DNA of 64,000 nt, taken from positions 620,001-684,000 of the forward strand of contig NZ_JACHJN010000001.1 of the NCBI RefSeq assembly GCF_014203665.1, given 5' to 3'. A program made the position numbers and the translations under genes. The stretch is from Saccharothrix tamanrassetensis (GTDB lineage: Bacteria; Actinomycetota; Actinomycetes; Mycobacteriales; Pseudonocardiaceae). How positions within the stretch are numbered: position 1 is the stretch's first letter; every line of letters begins with the position of its first letter. The notes under the pieces were generated by a model. That model searched no databases and was not told the DNA's origin. It saw nothing but the letters and a program-made list of their open reading frames with translations. Of the stretch, positions 26,463 through 34,376 are shown in pieces.

Positions 26463-27512
26463 GTGTCCTCGAACAGCATGGAACTCGGCCTCCTCAGCTT
26501 CGCCGACCGCCACCCGGACCCGATGACCGGCGAGCAGGTGTCGGTGGCGGACGCGCTGGCGAACCAACTGGAGCGGATCAGGCTCGCCGACGAACTGGGC
26601 TTCGGCTTCTACGGCCTGGGCGAGCACCACCTGGAGAACTACGCCAGTTCCAACCCCGGCACCGTCCTGGCCGCAGCCGCGAGCACGACGGAGCGCATCA
26701 CCCTCGGCAGCGCCGTCACCGTGCTCAGCACGGAAGACCCGGTCCGCGTCTACCAGCAGTTCACCACGCTGGACCAGCTCAGCCGTGGCCGGGCCGAACT
26801 TCTGGCGGGCCGTGGCTCGTTCACCGAGTCGTTCCCGCTGTTCGGCGCGGCGCTGGAGGACTACGACGAGCTGTTCGAGGAGAAGCTCGCCCTGCTGCTC
26901 CGGCTGGACCGGGAGAACCCGATCACCTGGTCGGGCAAGTTCCGGCCCCCGCTGGAGAACGCGGAGGTCTACCCGCGCCCGTACGGCGAGCGGCTGCGCA
27001 TCTCCGTCGGCACGGGCGGGAACCCGGAGTCGTCGGTGCGCGCGGGCCTGCTCGGCCTGCCGGTCGTGTACGCCGTCATCGGCGGCATGCCGGAACGCTT
27101 CGCCCCGCTGGTCGACCTGTACCGGCGCGCGGGCGAGGCCGGCGGACACGCGCCGGATGACCTGCACGTGACGATGAGCGCCATCGGCCTGGTCGCTCGC
27201 AGGTCGCAGGACGCCAAGGACGCGTACTACCCGTACTGGCTGGAGACCATGAAGTACGGCGCCCGCGCCCGCGGCTGGAGCGTGCCGTCCCGCGCCGAGT
27301 ACGACGAGTGGACGCGGGGCGCGCAGTCGATCTTCGCGGGCAGCCCGGAGGAGGTGGCGGAACGGCTGGTCACGGTCGGCCGGCTGACCGGCGCGAACCG
27401 GTACGCGATGCACATGGACTGGTCCGGCGTGCCGCACCGGCTCGTGATGGACGCGATCGAACTGCTCGGCACCGAGGTCATGCCCTTGGTGCACAAGGAA
27501 CTCGGCAGCTGA
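26463..27512 (+). CDS. LLM-class flavin-dependent oxidoreductase
   Basis: A 349-residue luciferase-like monooxygenase (TIM-barrel, FMN or F420). Family features include ADELGFGFYGLGEHH, TERITLGSAVTVLSTEDPVR and FTTLDQLSRGRAELLAGRGS. The C-terminal part, with SPEEVAERL and GANRYAMHMDWSG, is also typical. I prefer the GTG at 26463, which sits at the predicted transcription start; an ATG 15 bp later (26478) is an alternative but also lacks a ribosome site. Control by the divergent MarR is likely, suggesting response to an oxidant, an antibiotic-like compound or its own substrate. The substrate is unknown. Confidence 0.88.
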   Translation: MSSNSMELGLLSFADRHPDPMTGEQVSVADALANQLERIRLADELGFGFYGLGEHHLENYASSNPGTVLAAAASTTERITLGSAVTVLSTEDPVRVYQQFTTLDQLSRGRAELLAGRGSFTESFPLFGAALEDYDELFEEKLALLLRLDRENPITWSGKFRPPLENAEVYPRPYGERLRISVGTGGNPESSVRAGLLGLPVVYAVIGGMPERFAPLVDLYRRAGEAGGHAPDDLHVTMSAIGLVARRSQDAKDAYYPYWLETMKYGARARGWSVPSRAEYDEWTRGAQSIFAGSPEEVAERLVTVGRLTGANRYAMHMDWSGVPHRLVMDAIELLGTEVMPLVHKELGS

Positions 27513-27676
27513 GCACCCCCAGGGCGGACCGTCCTGGTGCACGAGGCGCACGGCGGTGTCGGCGCCGGTGATACCGAAGCACACCACCGACTGGGTCGGC
27601 CACCGGCGCGCCCGGCCCGGTCAGCCGGATCGCGGCGTACCCGCCGGTGCCGCCGTGCCCGTTCCGCCGCCGGTGA

Positions 27677-28522
27677 TCAGGTCCCGAACGCGCGCACCAC
27701 GGCCGCCATGTCATCGGTGCCGCCGTGGTCGGCGGCGACCCGGTACTGCTCGTGCAGCGCGCGCATCAACCGGTCGTCGGTGCCCGCCTCGCGCATCGCG
27801 GTCAGGATCAGGTCGGCGTCCTTCACCGCGCCGTCGATCCCGAACGACGGGGTGTAGTCCTCCGCGATCATGGCCCGCCCCTTCAACTGGGCGTAGGAGC
27901 TGTCCACCGCGCCGCCGGAGATCACGTCCAGGAACGCCTCCGGCGCCAGGCCCAGGCCACGGGTCAGCGCGACCGCCTGCGCGGTGGCGGCGGTGATCGA
28001 CAGCACCCACGAGTTGGCCGCCAGCTTGAGCCGCTGACCGTCGCCGGGCCGCTCCCCCGCCCACACCGTGCGCGCGCCGATGGCGTCGAACACCGGGCCG
28101 ACCCGCTCCCGCAGCGCGAGCGGACCTGCCGCCAGCACGGTGAGCTTGCCCTCCTCGGCGGGTTTGCGGGTGCCCAGCACGGGCGCGTCGACGAACGGGG
28201 TGGCGCCGGCCAGTTCGGCGAGCCGTCCGGTGCCGGCCAGACCGACCGTGCCGCTCTGCACCCACACCGCGCCGTCCGGGAGGCTCAGGCCGCTCATCAC
28301 CTCGGCCGTCGAGTCGGCGTCGAACAGGACGGTCAGCACGACGTCCGCGTTCGCCACCGCCTCCGCCGGGTCCTCGACCACCACCGCACCGTTCTCCGCC
28401 AACGGCCGGGCCTTCTCCGCACTGCGGTTCCACACCGTCACGGCGAGGCCCGCCCGCAGCAGGCTCCGCGCCATCCCCGCGCCCATCATCCCGGTGCCCA
28501 ACACCGCAACCGACTCGGTCAC
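27677..28522 (-). CDS. NAD(P)-dependent 3-hydroxyisobutyrate dehydrogenase-like oxidoreductase
   Basis: 281 residues. The N-terminal Rossmann domain begins VAVLGTGMMGAGMARSLLRAG. The substrate-binding signature appears as FVDAPVLGTRKPAEEGKLTVLAAG, and the catalytic lysine region as GQRLKLAANSWV. The pattern matches beta-hydroxyacid dehydrogenases and the related imine reductases. In the latter, the catalytic lysine is replaced; here it is kept (KLAAN), favouring a hydroxyacid substrate. The GTG at 28522 has AAGGA 6 nt upstream; a longer frame has no ribosome site. It is divergent from a membrane protein gene and has no operon partner. Confidence 0.85.
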   Translation of the reverse strand: MTESVAVLGTGMMGAGMARSLLRAGLAVTVWNRSAEKARPLAENGAVVVEDPAEAVANADVVLTVLFDADSTAEVMSGLSLPDGAVWVQSGTVGLAGTGRLAELAGATPFVDAPVLGTRKPAEEGKLTVLAAGPLALRERVGPVFDAIGARTVWAGERPGDGQRLKLAANSWVLSITAATAQAVALTRGLGLAPEAFLDVISGGAVDSSYAQLKGRAMIAEDYTPSFGIDGAVKDADLILTAMREAGTDDRLMRALHEQYRVAADHGGTDDMAAVVRAFGT

Positions 28523-28690
28523 TTGGAATCCTTTCCCTCTGCTGACCGCAAATCTGCCACCACGGCAGCCGACCCGCATCTTTCGGTGTCACTGGGACGG
28601 ACCAATTCCGCTTGCGCCCGAGCGGATTCCGGTCACTACGCCGGGCGTCGGCCCTACCGTGGTCCGGACGGAGGCGTTCGGGGGGACGGT

Positions 28691-29641
28691 ATGGACGGGA
28701 AGCACCAAGGGCGTGGTCCGGTTCGGGTCTCGTCGAGACCTCACGGCACCGCACCGGTCGGCGGGTGGCGGCACCTCGCTCGCGAGGTCGTGGTCCCGGC
28801 GCACGACGAGTTGTTCGTGCTCCACCTCGCCGGGGCTGCCGACGAGCAGCGGTTGACCACCGGTCTCGGCGTCCTCGGTCGGGTGATCGTGGTCGGGCGG
28901 CCGGAAGAAACGCTGCCGTCAGCCCGGACCTGCCCGGGGTGGGGAGACCGGCGGCAGCCCGTGCTGGACCTGATGGCGCGGGCCCGGCTGGTGGTGATCA
29001 GCCTGGACACCGGTCCCGGTGCGGTGCGGGAGTTCGTCGAAGCGGCGCGGACCGTGCGACCCGAACGGCTGGTGCTGGCGGTTGCGTTGCGGCGGAGGGG
29101 GTACGACGGGTTCCGCGCCGAGGCGGAGGCGGCACTGCGGGTCAGAGCCGTCCGGGTGCGACGGGAGACCGGTCGGGTGTGGACACCGCCGAGCCTGCCC
29201 GACCACCGTGAGGGCGGGAAGTCCCGCGATGGGATTCGGGGGCTGATCTCGTTCGCGGGCAACTGGGAGCCCACGTTCCACGCGGTGTTCCCGACGGTTT
29301 TCCGTGACCCGCTCAAGCGGGCCCTGGTACCGGTGTACGACCGGCTGACCGCCTACGAGGACGACCTGCCGGTCAGTCGAGCGGTCGCGTTGCGGCAACG
29401 GCGTGGTGAGGTCATCCACGCGTTGGGTCTCTGCCTGGTCGCGTTCGCGGTGATCCGACTGGGTTTCGCGGTGTGGCGGTTGATCGGCTACGACGGGGAT
29501 CTCGAATCCTGCGGCCACCGGCTCTACGTGATCGTGCCGGCGGTGGTCGTGTTGCTGTGCGGGTGGAGTGCGGCCCGGTTGGGGCGGCGGATCACGCTGC
29601 GGGCTGCTCCGGTGCCACGGCGGGCGCGGGCGAGCGGCTGA
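28691..29641 (+). CDS. Hypothetical membrane protein
   Basis: 316 residues. The first 230 residues are soluble, arginine-rich and moderately alpha/beta, with alternating hydrophobic strands (VVVPAHDELFVLHLAG, ARLVVISLDTG, RLVLAVALRRRGYDGF). Two membrane helices near the C-terminus follow (ALGLCLVAFAVIRLGFAV and YVIVPAVVVLLCGWSAA). The protein is therefore tethered with its large N-terminal domain probably in the cytoplasm. I do not recognise a family. The ATG at 28691 has a G-rich ribosome site. The 3' end overlaps the convergent transporter gene by 50 bp. Confidence 0.65.
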   Translation: MDGKHQGRGPVRVSSRPHGTAPVGGWRHLAREVVVPAHDELFVLHLAGAADEQRLTTGLGVLGRVIVVGRPEETLPSARTCPGWGDRRQPVLDLMARARLVVISLDTGPGAVREFVEAARTVRPERLVLAVALRRRGYDGFRAEAEAALRVRAVRVRRETGRVWTPPSLPDHREGGKSRDGIRGLISFAGNWEPTFHAVFPTVFRDPLKRALVPVYDRLTAYEDDLPVSRAVALRQRRGEVIHALGLCLVAFAVIRLGFAVWRLIGYDGDLESCGHRLYVIVPAVVVLLCGWSAARLGRRITLRAAPVPRRARASG

Positions 29642-30482
29642 GCGCGTAGCCGACGGCCGCCGCGATGGGGAACATGACGATCCCGTACACGGCGGCCGGG
29701 ACGGCGAGGCGTTCACTGCCGATCACGGTCACCGCGATGGTGATCGCGAGGGTGCTGTTGTGGATGCCCACCTCGAACGCCGACGCGATCGCCTGCCGGC
29801 GCCCGACCTCGAGCAACCGCGGCAGGAGGTAGCCGGCGGCCAGGCTGCACGCGCAGAACAGCGCGGCGATCAGCCCGGTGTCGGCCAGGTAGCCGCCGAG
29901 GTTCTCCCGTTCGGCGAGCAGCGTGCCCGCGATGACGGCCACCAGCACCACCGCCGACACGATCCGCACCGGCCGGTCGGCGCGGTCGGCGAACGTCCCC
30001 GACCACCGCCGCACCAGCATGCCCAGCACCACCGGCACCAGGACGATCGCGAACACCTGCACGACCTTGCCGAACTCCAGGCCGACCGCGCTGTTGCCGA
30101 TCGCGGGCCGGAAGTGGCCGAGGGCGAAGTTCACCACCAGCGGGAGCGTGAGCACGGCGAGCACCGAGTTGACCGCGGTGAGCGTGATGTTCAGCGCGAC
30201 GTCCCCGCGGAACAGGTGGCTGAACAGGTTCGCGGTGGTGCCGCCGGGCGAGGCGGCGAGCAGCATCATGCCCACCGCCAGGACGGGATCGAGGCCGAAC
30301 CACACGACCAGCCCGAAGCAGACCACCGGCAGCAGCACGAGTTGCGTGGCGAGGGCGACGGCCACGGCCCGGGGCTCCCGCGCCACCCGCGCGAAGTCCG
30401 CGACGGTCAGCGAGAGCCCGAGGCCGAACATCACCACCGCGAGCGCGACGGGAAGGCCGACACTCGTCAACACCGTGCCCAT
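29592..30482 (-). CDS. Bile acid:sodium symporter (BASS) family transporter
   Basis: A 296-residue polytopic membrane protein with eight to ten helices. Hallmarks are MFGLGLSLTVADFARV, the conserved loop MMLLAASPGGTTANLFSHLF, and the second-half motif ASAFEVGIHNSTLAITIAV, the sodium-site region of BASS proteins. Family members move organic anions such as bile acids, pantoate or keto acids with sodium. The ATG at 30482 has GGAGGG 9 nt upstream. The gene ends inside the convergent membrane-protein gene. The substrate is not evident. Confidence 0.88.
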   Translation of the reverse strand: MGTVLTSVGLPVALAVVMFGLGLSLTVADFARVAREPRAVAVALATQLVLLPVVCFGLVVWFGLDPVLAVGMMLLAASPGGTTANLFSHLFRGDVALNITLTAVNSVLAVLTLPLVVNFALGHFRPAIGNSAVGLEFGKVVQVFAIVLVPVVLGMLVRRWSGTFADRADRPVRIVSAVVLVAVIAGTLLAERENLGGYLADTGLIAALFCACSLAAGYLLPRLLEVGRRQAIASAFEVGIHNSTLAITIAVTVIGSERLAVPAAVYGIVMFPIAAAVGYALSRSPAPAVAPEQPAA

Positions 30483-30574
30483 GGGCGATCACCCTCCCGG
30501 CGCGCCGCGACGGTGCGGCACAACGCGCGCATCCTCCCCCATGCCGGGATCGCCGGGGAGAGGTCGTTACCGAA

Positions 30575-30644
30575 CAGCCGTCAACGGGCAGCCGTCAGCG
30601 CGCAGCGGGCAGTCGTCGAGGGGCAGCGGGCAGCCGTCAGCGGG
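30575..30644. repeat. 7/14-bp tandem repeat array at a gene end
   Basis: Units of CAGCCGTCAGCGGG (14 bp) and half-units CAGCGGG (7 bp) tile 70 bp: 14-mers at 30575, 30589, 30610 and 30631, half-units at 30603 and 30624. Some units differ by one to a few bases. The array covers the stop codon and last two codons of the convergent-facing NAD(P)-binding protein gene (ends 30637) and much of the gap before it. Confidence 0.75.
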
Positions 30645-31278
30645 CCACGGTGAAGCGGCGGCGCGCGTTCGCCGGGCGCTCGATCTCGTCCACCAGCGCC
30701 ACCGCGTAGTCCTCGGCACTGATCCAGCTCGCGCCCTCGGCGTCGGTGACGAGTTCGTCCACCCCGGTCCGGTACCGCCCGGTGCGCTCGCCGGGTTCGA
30801 TGGTGCCGGCGGGGCTCAGCGCGGTCCAGTTCACGTCGTCCACGCCCCTCAGGTAGTCGAGCGCGTCGCCGTGGGCGTGCATGATCTGGAGCAGCCAGTC
30901 GGGCAGGCCGGGCTGGTCCCACACCCGCGTGCCTTCGGCGGTGCGCAGGCTGCCCGCCCCGTTCACCACGATCAGGCGGGGTGCGCCTCCGGTCTTGCGC
31001 AGCGCGCCGACCAGGGCTTTCGCCGCGGGTGCGATGGTCGCCTGGTGACCGGGGCCGTCACCGCCGCCGACCGCGCTGACCACCACGTCGTGACCGGCCA
31101 GCACGTCGGGCAGGCCGGCCTCGTCGAGCACGTCGGCGGTCTGCACGGCGACGTCCGTGCGGTCCAGTTTCGCCGGGTCGCGGACGATCGCCGTGACGGT
31201 GTGCCCGCGGCGCAGCGCCTCGTCCAGGATCCGTGAGCCGATGGTGCCGGTGGCGCCGATGAGTGCGATGTGAGCCAT
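30637..31278 (-). CDS. NAD(P)-binding protein, atypical SDR/NmrA type
   Basis: 213 residues. It begins MAHIALIGATGTIGSRILDEALRRGH, the GxxGxxG motif of atypical short-chain dehydrogenases and NmrA-like proteins. VVSAVGGGDGPGHQATIAPAAKALV and a C-terminal SWISAEDYAVALVDEIE follow. This matches the family annotated as NAD(P)H-binding or epimerase-like proteins, often redox sensors or minor reductases. The ATG at 31278 has GGAGAAG upstream at a slightly long distance. It is divergent from a (frameshifted) AraC regulator that probably controlled it. The 3' end lies in a tandem repeat. Confidence 0.85.
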   Translation of the reverse strand: MAHIALIGATGTIGSRILDEALRRGHTVTAIVRDPAKLDRTDVAVQTADVLDEAGLPDVLAGHDVVVSAVGGGDGPGHQATIAPAAKALVGALRKTGGAPRLIVVNGAGSLRTAEGTRVWDQPGLPDWLLQIMHAHGDALDYLRGVDDVNWTALSPAGTIEPGERTGRYRTGVDELVTDAEGASWISAEDYAVALVDEIERPANARRRFTVAR

Positions 31279-31383
31279 GGCTGAACAGCTTCTCCAATGT
31301 GGACGGTGGGCGCCATTCGAACGCCCGTGGTGCATATTCAAGCCACCGGACGCCGACCCGGCGAGGTCGGGGGGAGACAGGTG

Positions 31384-32222
31384 ATGGTGAGAATGCGACA
31401 CATCCCGGAGGTGTCCTACCGGAACCCGGCGGTCGCCGAGCTGGGCATCGAGGTGCTGTCGCTGGGTGCGCTGCGGCAGCGGGCCGGCGACGGGCACGAC
31501 CTGACCCGTCCCCAACGGCCGGGTTTCCACCTGCTGATGCTGGTCACCGCGGGCACCGGGGTGCACACCGTCGACTTCACGCCGTACCGGCTGCGGCCGG
31601 GCAGCGCGGTGTGGGTGCGCCCCGGCCAGGTGCAGCAGTTCCAGCCGGGTTCCCGGTTCGACGGTCCGCTGCTGCTGTTCCAGCCCGACTTCCCGCCACC
31701 GGACACGGCGAGCCCGTTCGGTCCGACGCACTGGCAGCTCACCGCCCAGGACCGGCTGCTCGCCGCGACCGCCGCCGAGCACCTGGCGCACGAGTACGCC
31801 GTGCTCACCCACGCGCCGGTCGTCGCGGCGGGCAGGCTGCTGGCGCACCTGCTGGCCGCCCTGCTGCACCGGCTGTCGCTGGCCTCGGGGACGCAGGGCC
31901 CCGCCTACAACGAGACGTTCCTGAGGTTCCGCGAGGCCGTCGAACGCGACTTCGCCACCACCCACCGGGTCGCCGACTACGCCCACGCCCTCGGCTACTC
32001 GCCGCGCACCCTCACCCGCGCCACGCAGGACGCCGTGGGCATGGGGCCGAAGGAGTTCCTGGACCGCCGGATCGTGCTGGAGGCCCGGCGGCTGCTCGCC
32101 CACACCGACCTGCCCGCCGCCGTCGTGGGCGCACGGCTCGGCTTCCCCGACCCGACGAACTTCTTCAAGTCCGCACCGGGGTCGCGCCCGGCGAGTTCCG
32201 GGCGAGCGTGTCACGCGGTTGA
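31384..32222 (+). pseudogene. AraC family regulator with a 3' frameshift
   Basis: From the ATG at 31384 the frame encodes a cupin-like N-terminal sensor (FHLLMLVTAGTGVHTVDF, WVRPGQVQQFQPG) and an AraC helix-turn-helix (RVADYAHALGYSPRTLTRAT, VVGARLGFPDPTNFFK). At about 32169 the expected ending RTGVAPGEFRASVSRG and its stop at 32220-32222 appear in a different frame; the net loss is one base (mod 3). In the original frame, reading continues uselessly for about 490 bp across the convergent tetR gene. Either this is a real inactivating indel in the second DNA-binding helix region or a sequence error. Most of the protein is otherwise intact, and the divergent NAD(P)-binding protein is its likely target. 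Confidence 0.75.
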
Positions 32223-32837
32223 CCGGCGGAGCTTGGCCCGCAGCGCGCGCCGGGCGATCGGGCCCAGGTCGTCCACCACCTCCACCAGCACGGCCAGCCG
32301 GTCGAGCGAGTCCAGCGCGGCCCGCGCGCCGGCCGGGTCCACTCCCTCGAACAGCTCCAGCCCGACGAACCCGGCGCTCACCGCGCGGGCCAGGCCGGCG
32401 ACGTCCACCAGGTCGGCCACCGGGGAGCCGGCCAGCAGCCGTCGCAGCGCCTGTTCGACGGGCTCGATCCACAGGTGCAGCGCGGCGGACGTGGCGCGGG
32501 CCAGTTTCGGGTCGGACTGCGCGCCCGCCAGGAGTTGGGCCAGCACCATCACGTTGCCCAGGTCGCGTTCCTCGGCGTGCAGGCGGCGACCGAGGTCGAG
32601 CAGTTCGCGCAGGGACGTGAGCTCGGCCAGGCGGGACCGGAACGGCGCGACCCGCGACTCGGTGTTGGCCACGCAGGCGGCTTCCAGCAGGTCGTGCACG
32701 CTGCCGAAGTGGTAGAAGACCAGCGCCTGGTTGACCCCGGCGGCGGTGGCGATCGCACGGGCGGACGCACCCGCGATGCCGTGTCGCCGGATGGTCTCGA
32801 TCGCACCGTCGATCAGTCGCTGCCGGGTGTCCGCCAT
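32211..32837 (-). CDS. TetR family transcriptional regulator
   Basis: A 208-residue regulator whose first 50 residues form the TetR helix-turn-helix (RRHGIAGASARAIATAAGVNQALVFYHFGSVHDLL). The ligand domain follows, with FVGLELFEGVDPAGA near the end as in many actinobacterial members. It is the last gene of a three-gene unit: its ATG lies 4 bp after the stop of the membrane protein gene. It probably represses its own operon through the two palindromes at 35503-35553. Its last 12 bp overlap the end of the convergent AraC gene. Confidence 0.88.
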   Translation of the reverse strand: MADTRQRLIDGAIETIRRHGIAGASARAIATAAGVNQALVFYHFGSVHDLLEAACVANTESRVAPFRSRLAELTSLRELLDLGRRLHAEERDLGNVMVLAQLLAGAQSDPKLARATSAALHLWIEPVEQALRRLLAGSPVADLVDVAGLARAVSAGFVGLELFEGVDPAGARAALDSLDRLAVLVEVVDDLGPIARRALRAKLRRSTA

Positions 32838-32841
32838 GGCC

Positions 32842-34350
32842 CTACCGTAGGCGTGCGCACAGGTACGGCCGGGCGAGGGCCAGCGCCGTCACGGTCGTCG
32901 CCATGCCCACGAACACCGGCGCGAGGTGGCCGAAGTCGATGTAGTGGATCACGCCGTGCACGACGACCGCGGGCAGGAAGCCGGTCACCGCCGCCAGCGC
33001 CAGCGACCACCACACCCACGCCTCGCCACGCCGCCAGCCCCACGCGCCGAGCAACGTGATCGCCGCCGCGGCGGACATCAGCGCCCCGCCGAAACCCGCG
33101 CGGTCGTGCGCGATGAACGCCAGGAGCTTCGGGTTGGCATCGGCGAGCCCGGCCGGTTCGGCACCGAGGAACTCCAGGTCGCTCGGGACGAACACCTCGG
33201 TCAGACCGACCACGGACACCACCACCCCACCGACGAACAGGCCCGCTCCGGTGATCACCACCAGCAACTGCCCGACCAACGCCCGGCGCCGGACCCGTTC
33301 GTCGCCCTCGGGTGCCGAGGTCCACTGTGGAGTGAGGTCACGGCGGCGGGCCGACAGCAGGAACGCCGGGAACAGCGCCGCGGCGGCAGCCACGTGGAGG
33401 GGCTCCAGGAACCCGGAGCCGACGAAGTACAGCAGGGTGGGGAACCCGATCCAACCCGACACCAGGTAGGCCTCCCGCGCCCACGGCCACCCCCGCCGCA
33501 GCCCTCCGACGGACAGTCCGGTGTAGAGCACGCCGATCGACACCATCGTGCCCGCCAGCGTGATCCGGTCGTGCTGGAGGAAGCCGACCAGCCGGTGGTT
33601 GATGTGGTGCAGGTGGTCCACGCTCGCGCCGAGGAACGCCCGGTCGTACCAGAGCAGCACCGGCCCGAGCGTGATCGCCGCCGCGACGAGCCCGCCGGCG
33701 ACCATGCCGAGGCCGACCAGCGCGCCCCACCACCACGTGGGCCACCAACGCGGATTCCACCCGGTGGTGCGGGCCGGCGGTGTGGTGGGGGTGGCCGCCT
33801 CCAGCACGCGGCCGAACCAGCCGGGGCCGGCGTCGATCAGCACGGAGGGCGTGGCCAGCACGATGGCGTCCGGGTCGGCGAGCGCTTCGACCGCCGCCGG
33901 GATGTCCGGCGAAGTCAGGTGGACGACGTCGGTACGACCCGGCACCACCGCGCCGGCGTCGCGCACGATCGCCTCTTCTTCGGCGGGGTCCGCCTCACGC
34001 ACCAGGACCGGGACCGGTGCGCCCGCGACGGCCTGCCGCACCACGTCGGCTTCCGTCGCGGGAGCCACCTCGATGACGCCCGCTCCCAGCAGCGGCAACG
34101 CGCGCACCGCGTCCCGTGCCACCTCCGGCGGCACCACCGCGCCCAGTCGGCTGCGCACCGGCACGCCGTCCACCGTGCCGGCCAGGTGCGCGGGCGGATG
34201 CCGGTGCCCCAACGCCCGTGCGACCGCCCAGCCGCCGCCGGGCAGGCGGCCCACCGTGGCCAGTGCGCGCAGCGCGAGCACCTGCGACCGCCGAACACCC
34301 AGCAGGGCCGCCGCCACGCCCCGCAGCGGCTGGTAGGTCCAGTCAGGCAC
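32842..34350 (-). CDS. Membrane protein with degenerate DHODH-like N-terminal domain
   Basis: 502 residues. Residues 1 to about 160 resemble the N-terminus of dihydroorotate dehydrogenase (LALRALATVGRLPGG, then PAHLAGTVDGVPVRSRLGAVVPPEVARDAVRALPLLGAGVIEV at the position of the usual FxNPLGLAAGFDKNGE). The FMN-binding and catalytic residues are not recognisable. Residues about 200-500 hold eight or so hydrophobic segments (WWWGALVGLGMVAGGLV, TLLYFVGSGFLEPLHVAAAAALF and others). A conserved-looking HLHHINHRLVGFLQHDRITLAGTM hints at a metal- or quinone-related role. The GTG at 34350 is chosen because it follows the previous gene closely; there is no clear ribosome site. The function is unknown. 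Confidence 0.7.
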   Translation of the reverse strand: MPDWTYQPLRGVAAALLGVRRSQVLALRALATVGRLPGGGWAVARALGHRHPPAHLAGTVDGVPVRSRLGAVVPPEVARDAVRALPLLGAGVIEVAPATEADVVRQAVAGAPVPVLVREADPAEEEAIVRDAGAVVPGRTDVVHLTSPDIPAAVEALADPDAIVLATPSVLIDAGPGWFGRVLEAATPTTPPARTTGWNPRWWPTWWWGALVGLGMVAGGLVAAAITLGPVLLWYDRAFLGASVDHLHHINHRLVGFLQHDRITLAGTMVSIGVLYTGLSVGGLRRGWPWAREAYLVSGWIGFPTLLYFVGSGFLEPLHVAAAAALFPAFLLSARRRDLTPQWTSAPEGDERVRRRALVGQLLVVITGAGLFVGGVVVSVVGLTEVFVPSDLEFLGAEPAGLADANPKLLAFIAHDRAGFGGALMSAAAAITLLGAWGWRRGEAWVWWSLALAAVTGFLPAVVVHGVIHYIDFGHLAPVFVGMATTVTALALARPYLCARLR

Positions 34351-34376
34351 GTCCCACCGCCCACGGCGTCGAGAGG

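Noticed and set aside
31384-32715. AraC gene read straight through to 32715
   Set aside because: After residue 260 the translation becomes Ser/Arg/Ala-rich and antisense to tetR, while the proper AraC ending is found in another frame ending at 32222. A frameshift explains this better.
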